From assembly GCF_964340395.1 (NCBI RefSeq), contig NC_135560.1, positions 23,413,175 through 23,477,174 on the forward strand: a DNA stretch of 64,000 bases, read 5' to 3'. How positions within the stretch are numbered: position 1 is the first letter of the stretch; every line of letters begins with the position of its first letter. Under the pieces are notes generated by a model, which did not search any database, was not told the DNA's origin, and worked only from the letters and a program-made list of their open reading frames with translations. Of the stretch, positions 1 through 13,700 are shown piece after piece. The position numbers and the translations under genes were made by a program. The stretch comes from Glandiceps talaboti (taxonomy: Eukaryota; Hemichordata; Enteropneusta; Spengelidae).

Positions 1-780
1 ACTTTATCATCAGCTTTGCTAAACTACATCAATAAATTGATATTAAAAAATAGTACATGTATGTATGTGTATGGTATAAAAACAGAAATGCTATCTGATA
101 TTCAAAACTAATCAGATGGGAGTAATCAACCCCAAAGAAATAGACAATTTGTTGTGAAGTACTGTACAAAAACTATAAACGTGTATGTTTCACATTGATG
201 AAATTGTACTCTTTCAAAGGAATCCATTTAGTAAACTAGCCAGTGAGCCTAATAACACCAATTTATCTTCCCTTTGAGACACTACTTAGCAAAATATTTT
301 CAAAGTTTTGATTACTGTCTAAATTGAAGTGTTTGGCGTCCTGCTATATCTGCTGTATGACTGTAATTACTGACATCCCATTGCGGACATCTGCAGTCAA
401 CCATGTCTGCTATGATATTGCTTGCAGTCATTGAGAAATACATGCATTTCAATTGAAGCCCTACCACTACATACTCATATTGTCGTTCTCTGTCCCTCAC
501 TAAACTAGCCTATCATACTCACAATTATGGAAATTGGTTTGGTCCAAGTCTTACTGCTAGAATACAAATCTCATATAGAGAAAAGGGTTGTGAAAATGTA
601 ATGTGTTTTAGTGTCCTGTACAGAGCTTTATAGATATTTACATTATGTATATTGTACATTATATTTTTAACTTCTACGATGCCAACTTTGGCTCTTACTA
701 CAATTTAGCTTACTGACTTTGAAATCTTTAGTGCATTGCCTGAAATATAGAAATCAAATATGGTACATTTCTGCATGCAT
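1..780. other. non-coding, probably kinase gene intron or upstream DNA
   Basis: No exon, RNA gene or clear repeat is seen. Short open frames lack coding character and convincing splice sites. It lies 5' of the first recognisable kinase exon at 7771, which starts mid-codon, so this is probably intron. Confidence 0.5.
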
Positions 781-1110
781 GACACTCCTTCCACAAAGCA
801 CTACATTGTAGTACTGCTGGTCCCAGTAGATGGATACACATGTAGATAATGACAGCCTACCCTTGACTTCATGAAATGCAGTAAATGTCCATGCCTGTTT
901 GGTGTTATTCCACCATGCGAACATATACATGCATCACTGAAAATCACCCACTAAGGAATGCTATATCATGGGAACCATGATTTTCAGTGATGCATGGTAG
1001 AATCACGTTGTACAGGGATGGACATTTTATTGCATTTCATGATAAAGTTAAGGTAGGCTATCAGTATCTATCCATCTAACATACGACTGTCGTATTTCAA
1101 GGAGTGGTAG
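781..1110. mobile_element. fold-back (MITE-like) element
   Basis: An imperfect inverted repeat. The left arm (about 781-949) reads forward as TAGATGG, a GACAGCCTACC-type block, CATGAAATGCA, and CATGCATCACTGAAAATCA. The right arm (about 976-1108) carries the reverse complements of the same blocks in reverse order. The central loop is about 26 bp. There is no coding capacity. This structure fits a non-autonomous DNA transposon. I did not find clear target-site duplications. A LINE tail directly follows. Confidence 0.6.
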
Positions 1111-1337
1111 ATGCCGTGCTCCAGCAGCTAAAACCAATCGTTTTTAATCGTCTTTCGTCCCATCCGCTATCTCAGTTCTTAATAGCAATCATTGTCGCTC
1201 TTTTTAGTACTTTTTAGTATGTTGTGTAATATATGTAATGCTATCTTTTGTATTGCTTTTATTTTTGTTTGACCTGCAAGAACTGTCGTTTTAATTTCCC
1301 CTGGTGGGATGAATAAAGTAATTCTGATTCTGATTCT
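1111..1337 (+). mobile_element. 3' end of a CR1/L2-like non-LTR retrotransposon
   Basis: The stretch ends in a typical LINE 3' terminus: TTTAATTTCCCCTGGTGGGA, then GAATAAAGTA, then a short hexamer tail of about three TTCTGA units (about 1319-1337). Tails of this kind, with a short simple repeat after an AATAAA-like motif, are known from CR1/L2 clade elements. No reverse transcriptase remains, so it is a 5'-truncated copy on the + strand. Confidence 0.55.
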
Positions 1338-2514
1338 ACATGTACAAGTCCTAAGATTGCCATGCTGGAGTACTATAACTTATACATTCAGCATACTGAT
1401 ATTTTATACACTACATGTACAACCACAGCTTTTGAAGTATGCAAATCACATCATATATTCATGTGTGTCGTGAATATGCAAGAGAAACCGTGTTCATTGA
1501 TAGTACAAAACAGTATACAAATACACCCAAATGGCATATTAACAAGTACGTCATGTCAGTGAAAGTATGTATATTTAATTATGGTCAAGTGTTGTTTATA
1601 GAACTGTATAGTGGTGCAGTCATTTGGGTTTTTAATTCTGATCCTTAATCAGTGATTGTCCCTGAAATTATTACCTTTTAATACCAAGTAATTGTTATGC
1701 ATGAAGTCATGTAGAACCATGTTGACTTCTCAGTTGATAATAATCATTGGTTATATACATGTACATGACTCTCTAACAGGGGACCATGCCTCAGTAAGTT
1801 GGTCTGACATAGAATAGCAATGACTTGCTTCACTCATATTCAGGCTTGTATGTTTTCATGACATGACTATTGCATATCTCTGTAAATACCATTTCTCAGG
1901 TTCATTATTTCTGATAATGCCAAATGTCCTGACATGTATACAAATGAGTAACAAGTCTAACTTCTAGAAGATCTTATCTTGTTAATGTATTGATCCAAAA
2001 AAAATTATGTTGTTATGTCACTGGTTACCATGGCAACATCATTATAGCCCCCTAGGTGGCAATGTACAGTATTGCATGCACTGCTTGAATTGCAAGATTC
2101 CCTGGTGTTATATTCAAAGTCAGGAAAAGTTTTGACTGTTTTTCATTGATTTCCGAAAGTGTTTCAGATGGTGTATGTATAGCTAACACTGATTTGTTGG
2201 TTTGTTGACTCAGTTGATATAGATTTCAGGAAGGGTTGTCTTTATGTGCTTACTGATCCCAATGAATCATGATATAAGGGAACTGGATTGCAATGTAGTA
2301 CAATATGCCTGTATCAGAAGTGAATTTGAATATCAATACATCTAAGAATTCAGTGTCAGGTGTCAGAAATAATTTTTGGTGTGTGACATTGTGATATTAG
2401 TCTGGATGACTAGCCTGTGGTTAGTGAAGGTATAAATCATAACAATACTGTATAAGGACTAGACTATTGTGATATTGGAATTGGTTGCTTAATTAACACT
2501 ATATGTATACCTGC
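1338..2514. other. non-coding stretch without recognised features
   Basis: AT-rich DNA with no coding exon, RNA gene or tandem array that I can support. Small open frames near 1362-1648 have no homology I recognise. Confidence 0.5.
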
Positions 2515-3526
2515 ATCACAAACCACCACAGTGAATGCCATGGATATTCACTCACAAACCACCACAGTGAATGCCATGGATATTCACTCACAAACCACCA
2601 CAGTGAATGCCATGGATATTCACTCACAAACCACCACAGTGAATGCCATGGATATTCACTCACAAACCCCCACAGTGAATGCCATAGATATTCACTCACA
2701 AACCACCACAGTGAATGCCATGGATATTCACTCACAAACCACCACAGTGAATGCCATGGATATTCACTCACAAACCACCACAGTGAATGCCATGGATATT
2801 CACTCACAAACCACCACAGTGAATGCCATGGATATTCACTCACAAACCACCACAGTGAATGCCATGGATATTCACTCACAAACCACCACAGTGAATGCCA
2901 TGGATATTCACTCACAAACCACCACAGTGAATGCCATGGATATTCACTCACAAACCACCACAGTGAATGCCATCAATATTCACTCACAAACCACTCTGAG
3001 TGAATGCCATGGATATTCACTCACAAACCACCAGAGTGAATGCCATGGATATTCACTCACAAACCACCACAGTGAATGCCATAGATATTCACTCACAAAC
3101 CACCACAGTGAATGCCATGGATATTCACTCACAAACCACCACAGTGAATGCCATGGATATTCACTCACAAACCACCACAGTAAATGCCATCAATATTCAC
3201 TCACAAACCACTCTGAGTGAATGCCATGGATATTCACTCACAAACCACTACAGTGAATGCCATGGATATTCACTCACAAACCACCACAGTGAATGCCATG
3301 GATATTCACTCACAAACCACCACAGTGAATGCCATAGATATTCACTCACAAACCACCACAGTAAATGCCATCAATATTCACTCACAAACCACCACAGTAA
3401 ATGCCATCAATATTCACTCACAAACCACCACAGTGAATGCCATGGATATTCACTCACAAACCACCACAGTGAATGCCATAGATATTCACTCACAAACCAC
3501 CACAGTGAATGCCATGGATATTCACA
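2515..3526. repeat. 36-bp minisatellite, about 28 copies, with a palindromic core
   Basis: A head-to-tail array of a 36-bp unit made of a CACAAACCACCACA part and a near-palindrome, GTGAATGCCATGGATATTCA followed by C. Variants replace CATGG with CATAG or CATCA, and some units carry CTCTGA in place of CCACA. Because 36 is a multiple of three, several frames stay open on both strands through the array. These frames are by-products and not genes. Each unit could fold into a hairpin centred on CCATGG. Confidence 0.95.
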
Positions 3527-4314
3527 CAGACTTGATAGATGTTTCTAAAAGTCTCCTGAATGTCACATTTCCCAGGATACATAAAGAAACATGTCCTTAT
3601 ATATGTGAATGTAATGTGGACTTTGTTCTTTAAATACACCAGACACTCGACAGACAGTTTGTCAAACAGATCCAGAAGACAGACATCATAAATAAACACA
3701 CAAAATAAAAAATAAGAAGTCTTAGAGTAAATTAACATTAAACAGGTATATTTAACAATTCATGCAATGTGTTTTGTATAAATGTTATTTGAAGTAATTT
3801 TTATTATGATTTGAATATAAAATATCAAAAGGTAAGTTGTAGTGTCTTGACTACACATAGAGTACAAGTACATGTAGGCTATGGAACACTTCATTAAGTT
3901 TAATTTCTTGTAGTCAGAAATGGTGGGAAAGTAACCCCCCCCCCTTCCACCTCCATGGCCCTACTTTATGGTCCCTTCTCCCTCACTGTATACATTATTA
4001 TTGCCTTCTATACAAATACAAAATACAGGTGTGATGTGTTATTGCCTCACCTGCATACATTGGACAAAAAATCAATACCTGCATGTTCCTGTTTGTCAAG
4101 CAATCCAGGGTATGACCTTTTAAGTTTTGAACATTTTGAACTTTGAAATGTTTACTCACATACTTCTTTTGAATGCTTGTTCATTGTACATACTGCATGT
4201 CATTCAGTAGTTGGGATGTTATACTCATTGCAAGTTTAGTAAACAAGTAAGGAAAAAAGAAACCATGTGCCTCTTATTGAAATATTTTCTATCATATTGT
4301 ATCCTTTTGTTGCA
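3527..4314. other. non-coding spacer between two minisatellites
   Basis: No gene is recognised. It holds a short run of C at about 3936-3945 and otherwise AT-rich sequence. Confidence 0.5.
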
Positions 4315-4948
4315 AAAATATGATAACAATGCCATGGTGATCATTTGTTACTAAAATATGATAATACCATGGTGATCATTTGTTACCAAAATATGATAAT
4401 GCCATGGTGATCATTTATTACTAAAATATGATAATACCATGGTGATCATTTGTTACCAAAATATGATAATGCCATGGTGATCATTTATTACTAAAATATG
4501 ATAATGCCATGGTGATCATTTATTACTAAAATATGATAATGCCATGGTGATCATTTATTACTAAAATATGATAATGCCATGGTGATCATTTATTACTAAA
4601 ATATGATAATACCATGGTGATCATTTGTTACCAAAATATGATAATGCCATGGTGATCATTTGTTACCAAAATATGATAATGCCATGGTGATCATTTATTA
4701 CTAAAATATGATAATGCCATGGTGATCATTTATTACTAAAATATGATAATGCCATGGTGATCATTTATTACTAAAATATGATAATGCCATGGTGATCATT
4801 TATTACTAAAATATGATAATGCCATGGTGATCATTTATTACTAAAATATGATAACAATGCCATGGTGATCATTTGTTACCAAAATATGATAATGCCATGG
4901 TGATCATTTGTTACCAAAATATGATAATGCCATGGTGATCATTTGTTG
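4315..4948. repeat. 35-bp minisatellite, about 18 copies, with a palindromic core
   Basis: A tandem array of a 35-bp unit with key blocks AAAATATGATAATGCCATGG and TGATCATTTATTACT. Two main variants alternate: ATTTATTACT and ATTTGTTACC. The core ATGAT..CCATGG..ATCAT is an inverted repeat centred on CCATGG, like the 36-bp array 0.8 kb upstream, although the rest of the unit differs. Confidence 0.95.
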
Positions 4949-7430
4949 AAATCTATGACAAAGTGCAAGTTCAGATAATGTGAGTTCCAAGTTCCAACCA
5001 TGGGTAAACCCCATGTAAAAGTATTAGTAGATTTGTGAGTGTATATTTATTTTACATTTATAGATACGTGTATATCTGTGTTCCAACATTGGGTAATCAA
5101 TGAAGGAAAGTGTATATAGATAATTGTAGATCTGTGAGTCACAAGATGTATCTTTAAATTTCCCTTGGTTTGCTTTGTTATGGCAATACCCAGGTATTCA
5201 AATATAACATCTGTTCTCCTAAGGTGTAAACCTCTAAAGTGTCATACTTGACAAAGGAAATAGACATGGATGGAAATGAACCAAATACTGACATGTACAT
5301 ATATTTCATCATCCTTATGTTTGACACTGCCTCTGAAAGTAAGCTGGTTGATTTCAATTAGACCTAGAGATATGGCATAAAACATTATTGATGAAAATGA
5401 AACATTTGTAAAAATTGGCATGATGTAGTTGTTGCTATGGTACCGATTAATGATGTAACCTCCATCACTGCTTCATGTAGGCTAAATTCACATGTAGTAC
5501 AAACATTGTGTGGTACATTGTTATGGTCTTTGTGGGATAGCCTTGATGATAATCATTGATGAAAAGTTAACCTAATTTAATATAATCCAGAGATTTACCG
5601 TGGTCTTACCATTTCAAGTTATCTTAACATTGGTTTGGGTACCTTTAGTTGTATTTTTACATCTCAAGGCTTATCTAAATGAATTAATGAGTTGAATCAA
5701 GACTCTATGCCTAATTATTGTTTGTAGGGTTTCTATATTTGTGATTATACTCTGTGTGGTGGTAACCATGTGTGTATGCCATCATTTACCCCCTTGGATG
5801 ATGGATGCATGGAGTTGGAAGTCTGTAGTAATTAATGCCCAGTTTTGTATCACAGTACCCCACCTTCAGTGTGTCCACTATAAAGCCAATTTGACTTACC
5901 ACTGACGCAGACAATTTCTAGTGACGCACCAAAATTTGTTGTTCCTGTAACTCTTCCTCCCCTAACCGTATGTGGTGACTCACAAGAAATGCCAGTAATC
6001 ATACTGACCCACAACAACAAAATTTGGCTATCATTAGAGGGCATGTATTATACGAACTCTTTTTGGTTACATTTTTTTCTAGCAAACAGGGTTTGTTTGT
6101 TTTTAATTTAGAAGCATGTATGTATGTATGTACATGTACATCGTACCTGGAGAATTGAGCTATTTGGTAAAGTGCATGTATGAAGTACATTGATTACAAT
6201 TTCAGTTAATCTTTAGCTAAATGTTTCTTGGGAAATAAAGAGAGAAATGGAGAATTAGGGAATTTCAGATAGTTACCCTGGTGGTCAATATAATGAAATA
6301 CATAATCACTGCCATGTAGTAGGTAATTAATTCTTACAAGGTTGCAGTGACAGTGTATATGTATCTTCATGTGCTCAAGGATATTTGATGGTTTTACATG
6401 TATTGATTGCTAATAACCCCCTGTGGCATTGAAGACATTGGTTATGATTAATATATGAAACTTGAATTAAGATTTGTGCAAAGTACATGTATGCTATACC
6501 CCCACCCACCCCCATTATGTTTGCTATCATGTCATATACTTGGATTGGATATTTTAAAACTAGTATTGCCTCCGAATTGTAGTTAATATATTGGCGTAGT
6601 ACATTGTACATGTATGTTTATTACTATTCTCTTCAGTACAGCTTGATGGAATACTTTATGTACATGTATTCTTAATTATGTCTAGATTATATACATATAT
6701 TGAGGTCAAAGGTTATTAAAAACACCAGTAAATATTGTTTATTTCATCTAAGCCGTCAACATGTAACTGTTACTGTGTTTCTAATACTAAAGGAAATTGC
6801 AAAATTCATTACAAAGCTTGTCAGTGACTCGTATGTGTGAGTACATGGTTGTGATGTCTGTCTGTGTGTCACTGTGTTTACACATAAAGTATGTTACACG
6901 TACAAATTTACTCTATGTATGTGTACACATATGGTTGTGATATTTGTGTATATCAAGGTAGATGTATTTGTGTGTGTACATGGTTATTATGAATGTGCAT
7001 GGTGTGATGTGTGTGAATATTTCTATGGTTATGGAAAAAAAATCAACATTGTAGGAAAACAATCTTGATCGAGCGTGTGGAGCGTGATCAAAAATATGTG
7101 AGTCGTGAGTAGAGCATTAAGAATGGTGATCATTGTGAAGCAAAGTACATTAAACTTGAATGAAGAACACAACAACAGTAGATCAATCACATTCTAAATG
7201 CCTTCAACATCCCTTGTGTCAAGATAATAACACTTGATGAGTTGGTACAAGAAAAAACAAGCTGAACCATCATTTCAAATGAATACCAAATGTTTTAGTA
7301 CTGACAATATCAAGAAGATTGAACATTTGTTAAATGGATATCATTTCCTTCAAACAATGTCACATCCTGTTCAGTGAAATCTGTGCACAACTGGGAAAAT
7401 AAATTTTAAAAATTTGTATTGTTTATTTTT
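4949..7430. other. non-coding, probably intronic
   Basis: About 2.5 kb with no coding exon that I recognise. Many short TACATGTA-type motifs are scattered (for example near 6128-6140 and 6606-6665). Open frames here lack splice sites and homology. Confidence 0.5.
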
Positions 7431-7436
7431 TATACC

Positions 7437-7470
7437 TATCATCATCATCATTATCATTATCATCATCATT

Positions 7471-7511
<41 letters not shown>

Positions 7512-7572
7512 TATCATCATCATTATCATCATCATCATCATTATCATCATCACCATCATCATTATCAACATT

Positions 7573-7639
<67 letters not shown>

Positions 7640-7703
7640 CCACCACCACCACCACCACCACCACCACCACCACCACCACCACCACCATCATCATCATCAT
7701 GTA
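7437..7703. repeat. (ATC)n then (ACC)n trinucleotide array
   Basis: About 200 bp of ATC repeat with scattered ATT units, followed by a purer run of ACC and a short ATC end. It encodes apparent His, Ile/Thr or Met/Val homopolymers in its frames, none of them a gene. It ends about 68 bp before the acceptor of the kinase exon at 7771. Confidence 0.95.
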
Positions 7704-7770
7704 GTCACTAAACTTACAGGACAAGTAAAATGATTCTTTCTAATCATTTGTTTATTTGTTCATATTTCAG

Positions 7771-10700
7771 AGGGTATACCACAGGTGCATTACTTTGGTC
7801 CATGTGGCAAGTACAATGCTATGGTATTAGAATTGCTTGGTCCCAGTCTGGAGGATCTCTTTGATCTGTGTGACAGGACATTTACGTTAAAAACAGTACT
7901 CATGATAGCCGTTCAACTTGTAAGTCATAGTCTTTCCTTAATTCTTTATAGCCTGAAACAACAGTCTTTAGGGTGTGTCTTTATTTGTGACTATCCATCT
8001 ATCCCTCCAAATCTTGCACCAATAGGCCTTTCCAAAATTTACCATGGTGGCGCTCTACTTCCTGTCTGTGTGTACCTTGGGGGTATACATGGTATAGGTT
8101 ACTCAGTTAATCATAGAGGACTGCTGCTTTCTGCGATGTCTGAACAGTATGAAAAACATCCCTGATTTACACTTCTATAGAATACCAAGAGATAAAGCTC
8201 TTAAGAAACGGTACAATGAAGTGATGATACCCCCAATCCGAGCGAGGGCACTGTATTCTCAATTTGCTGTTTGCAGTCTGCTATGGCCTATTTAGGATAC
8301 TGACCATTTATGAATTAGTTGTTCCAATCTTATTGTATGTTGTCATAACAACCTAGAGCTGAAACTTCCCTACTGTAATACAGTGACTCATACGTGATAT
8401 AATTATAGGTAAACTTTCTATTTGAATATTAAATTGACCTTAATCTTCACCTTCAAGTTCAAATAACAAATCAATTATTCTACTGAATCAGTATGACAAT
8501 AAAATATTAGCCAATTTCATTCAAGCTATACAAGGTGACAAATTACACAAGATTTATTGATAGTCTCTTTGGGTGCATTTCATCTTTCTTGTTCATACAT
8601 AGAGAGTGAGTGCATAGTAACGATTCACTTTACATGTTACAAGGGTGCATGTAAAGTAGGTAGTCATTTACAGTTATAAAATTGATAACTTGCACTGTTT
8701 TTATTAAGGGCTGTAGTAACCAGGTAAATCTACCCTGAGTTCTCCTGTCATTTTACCGAGGTTTCCCACCAAAATTATGGTACAATGTATTGGAAACTAT
8801 GCCAGTTTTACCATATTCTTCCTTTCTATTACCATGGTTCCCATCAAAAACACTGACTTGTATTAAATCTAGGAAGTAGGTCTCCGACAGTGCTTAGAGT
8901 CGATCTTCAAGTATGATATTGACTTTTCTGAATACACAGTGTCTTTGTGAATACATTCAACAAGTTGATTTCACTGTTACAAATGTATTTGTTATTGACA
9001 AGCTGGTTTCTAACCTCATCTGATGTAGATATGAAAAATAAATGTCTACATGATCTACCTCTTTGTCCTGCTCCTTCATTCCTCTATCATCCCTTATATA
9101 AACTATACATAATCTAATACATTTGAGCCAATTATAACAATGTATGTGATTATTCCATCAGTATATTTGTCTTTTTTGATAGTTTTGTAATATTTATCCT
9201 CGGTTAGTGTGCCTAGCTATTTCAGTAAATATACACATTATACAGTCACTTTCTTGTTTCATCATCATCATTAATTAAAGTCGATTTCTTCCCGGTGGGG
9301 GTGGGGGTGGGGGTGAAGGTGTCACCAACTGTCCTTCTTTCCATGTGGCAATCACATTCCTCCATTTCTGCCTGTTCCCATAGTCATTGATGTTTAATCA
9401 AATCTGTTTACATTGTCCTTCCACCATACTCTTCCATGTCAGCTTTGGTCGCCCTCTCCCTCTTTTTCCATCCACCTCCAGATTCCATGCCCTCTTCACT
9501 CCATCTCTCTCATCTTTCCTCAGCACATGTCCACACCATCTCAGAGAGCTATGCCTTGCTACCTCTACAATTGACTCACATAGACCTAGCCGTTCCATTA
9601 GCACCTCTGAGCCAACCCTGTCACTCAATATGACACCACATATCTTTCTAACCATAGCTCTCTCTGCTCTCCTCAAGATACCCTCTTCCACTGCTCTCAT
9701 CACCCATGTTTCTGCCACATATGTCATAACTGGTCTCACACATGAGCTGCCTATTTGAAATAAGAAACAAGTTGATAAAAAAACAAAAACATGAAAAAAC
9801 ATTGAGCAAACCATGACATTTATTATAACAGGATTTTGTGATTTGATATATTCAAAATGATTTGTCAATAACAAATAGTTAAAGTATTATTAGTAAGATA
9901 TGTTCAATTGCAAATTTGTTGCCGTTGATTAAAGTAGTGGTTAGTAAATCTAATAATAAATTCTATACTGTTATGAACTATGTGGTTGGTAAGAACAGCA
10001 CTATGAGGTAGTCTCATTATTTCATGTATGACTTGGTTTAGATGTTGGGGACCACACATTGTTTAATTGAATTACTAATTGTTGCTACCTTGGAGATTCA
10101 GCAACAGACAAAATTTTGCCATCTCAGAACTGGAACTGTGAAGCCACTCCTCAGAGTAACACCCCCCAGAGTGATGTTATTACCATAGTTACCTACATGT
10201 ACTGGAGTAATCTATCACAAGAAATGCTATTAGAACACAACCACAAAATATTTGTGAACAATTCTGCTGATTTTAAAAACAGAAATAGATATTTTCATTT
10301 ATTGATCTATTTGTTTTCGTTACTCTGGCTGATTTTAAGTGAAGTAATTCCGTGAATTAAAAATGTTATTTAGGCTTTTACATTGATTAGTTTTGCTGCC
10401 TACCTGTCAAAGGTCAGAGAGTCATGCATTTGGTATAATATATGCATGCATGGTTGTATTAGCTTGCAGCAGTACAGATATCCATTTTGGCATAGAGGTG
10501 AAAGACGGGGCAATATTGACATAAAGTATATTTCATGTATCACTGATACCAAAACATGAGACTCTGAATGTGTACATAAAATGGAACTATTCATTTGTGA
10601 ATTGGTCGGAAAATATTATTTACAAGTTGGCTTTTTGAGGAGAAATTGCATTTCACGCAATGATACATACATAATCAATATTCACAAACATACAAACATA

Positions 10701-13700
10701 TTATCACATGTAAATGTATTACGTAGGCTACATTTCAGACATCAAAAATTCCACATTTAACTGAGGTGCATATTTCTATCAAGGTATGAAACCATGGACA
10801 TGGATTGACAAGTATTGTGATATCTAGGTTGTGCAACATCATGCATGTTAGGAAGACAGACATAGTCCTTTATTTTATTTAAATATCACCAGACGTTACT
10901 CAAACTAGTTTGATTTCATTCTTTTATTTCAACAGATATCAAGAATCGAATATGTCCATAGTAAGCACCTTATATACCGAGATGTGAAACCAGAGAATTT
11001 CCTCATTGGGAGGCAGTCAGCAAAGACACAAAATACAATATTTATCATAGACTTTGGTCTTGCAAAAGAGTACATAGACCCAGAAACAAATAAACACATA
11101 CCTTACAGGGAGCACAAGAGTTTGACAGGGACAGCAAGATATATGTCAATAAATACACATTTAGGAAAAGGTAAGTAGACATTTTTGTGATAGCCCAGAG
11201 ACTTGGCTATCTGGCTTGGAAATGTTGTTTGGAAGAATATATTGTTAAACCAGTATGCCAAGTCTATGGGCTATACTGTCAAAACAGTATGTCAAGTCAC
11301 ATAGCCAAGTCTATGGGCTTATACTGTCAAAACAGTATATCAAGTCAGATAGCCAAGTCACTGGGCTATACTGTCAAGCCAGTATGTCAAGTCAGATAGC
11401 CAAGTCTCTGGGCTATACTGTCAAAACAGTATGTCAAGTCAGATAGCCAAGTCTCTGGGCTATACTGTCAAAACAGTATGTCAAGTCAGATAACCAAGTC
11501 TCTCAGCTAAATTGTCAAGTCAGTATGTCAAGTCAGATAGCCAAGTCTCTCAGCTAAATTGTCAAGTCAGATAGCCAAGTCTGAGTGAGTGACAACAGTG
11601 AAGCTATATTGCTTTTGAATCTGTTGTAGTAAATAAATCTGCATTCTAATGTATATGTGTACTTGCTATATAAATTCATCATAATCTACCTATAAAGTAT
11701 TGAAAGTAAATAATAGCAACTGAGAAAAAAGACCTGTCACTCACAATCATAATCTATCCATTTGTTTTGAAAATTTAAAAAAGTACAAAAAAGGCAGCAA
11801 AGAAAAACAACATGTCACTCACTAAAATAGATAGCAGAGAACCTTTTTTGTGATTATATAGTAGTCTTTAGTTACGACCTTTCCAACCTCAATTTCCTGT
11901 AAACAGGATGACTGTATTATGCTAGCTGTATGGATCAAGGCCTGCAGTGCCTAGATAGGGGTCAATGTGTTAAATGCTTTTAGATGGGAAAGTATTGGCT
12001 TCATAATAGATGGGTTGTGAATGGTCAATTAGCGTACATTTGAAGCATTTTTGTAGAAATCCATGTGGAAATCATGGTGGTCACATTTTTATCGTACACT
12101 GCTGTAAGTAGAGAAAATCATCTCAAATTCCCATGGTTTTGTACTGTATGTACACTACTATGATATACATCCATGTATTGTGCATAGGGGTGTGTAGACA
12201 TAGGACAGTTTTCATGGATTGTTGTCTGGTACAAGCTCCTCTGTATGTAAATACACATAACATGAAACCTAGTGACGTATAGCCATCGATAGCAGACTGC
12301 TGATTGGCTAAGAAAGGGGCGATGACATAGTGGTTAAAATGTTAATTTGCATACAGAGCAGTTAGTATGGACTTCTTGTTCAGTCTTTTAGTATAGAGCT
12401 CGGGCGCATATTGATACATTTGTAGTAGCATGATTTGTGTGATATTTTCCATAGGAAAACAACATCTAAGCAATATTACGTCTCCCTGTGGTATCGAGTA
12501 CAATTTTGTCAAGGTTACTGCATATAAGGAACCTTAATAACAGAACAGCGTCCAAAGGAAGTCTTTAGACCTAAACTGGGTTCTTTTATGAGTTGTCTTG
12601 ACAACATTGAAATGGGAAACTGTTGTTGTTTGCACTACCACATTCACCTCTTGTAAAGGTCGCTCACATTTAAACTTTGATTGGGGCATAGCACTTTTTG
12701 ACTTTGCAAGGTTTTGACCAAGTAATGACAGAGAAATCATTTTTAAAATATACTGTAGATTCCTATATGTAACATAGTACTCTTGTGTTCTTTAGTAAGC
12801 CCAAGAACTCCTAGAAAAATTTGAGAAATAATTAGATGTTATCCTCAATATTTTTCTTTATTCAGCCAAGGAAAATATGAGTGACCTAAGGGGCCTTGTC
12901 ACTATGAGTTGCTAGATGAATAGTGACAACCCTTAGGTCATGAGTATTTTGTGGTTGAATGAAGAAAAATATCGGGGAATAATATAATTATATCAGCACC
13001 AGTAATATCAAAGACAAATCGGGGAAAGCAATGGCAATTTTGAATGTTTTGACTCGTATTTCAAACACTGCAGAACCAGTGACGTAGACACGCATTTGAC
13101 CAGAGTATATATTGCATATTTTGTGTTCAACTTGGTTCATGCATGGTATAATGTATGATATGACGTATATGAAAGTACAGGGAAAGGGTTATCCATTGGA
13201 CGAGTGACTCAATAACTGGGGGAAATATAGAGGATGTTATTAGTGACTTGATATGTATAAACCTTGTGGCTGTACACTCTGTACCACATGTCCATTTATT
13301 GCCTTAGTTTGGGAAATTGTACAATGTATAACGAAATGCCGATAGAACCTTGCTAGTATAATAGTAATGAAATGCTGGATGATACATGGTACATATATCT
13401 GCAGGGCTTTGTAGGAGACACACTTCAATTAAAAAACGTCTGATTTTACAAATATATATTTTTCATTTCCTCCTTTGTAGTTAGGGGTATAAATATATAT
13501 CTTACAATTCTCCAAGAAGTAGAAAAATTAGGAATTAAACAACAGGTTTTCTAGCTTACTTGTCGTTTCCAGTAATTTCCTCTTAAATACTAAGTATGTA
13601 TTAGTTACACTAGTTAATTATTTTTAGGGTATCATTGTATTTTGGCCAACATCACTGTGTATTAAGTTACATGTTCTCACAGTCAGAACTCTTTCAAATG

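Noticed and set aside
2499-3633. Long open frames on both strands (NHHSECHGYSLT-, MDIHSQTTTVNA- and VSEYPWHSLWWF-type repeats)
   Set aside because: They follow from a 36-bp repeat, a multiple of three, without stops. No splice sites or non-repeat coding sequence support them.
7371-7733. Poly-His, poly-Ile/Thr and poly-Met/Val frames
   Set aside because: Pure products of the ATC/ACC trinucleotide array.
1-7770. Upstream kinase exons (glycine loop and catalytic lysine)
   Set aside because: No GT-AG-bounded segment encoding the expected N-lobe was found, so they must lie before the window.
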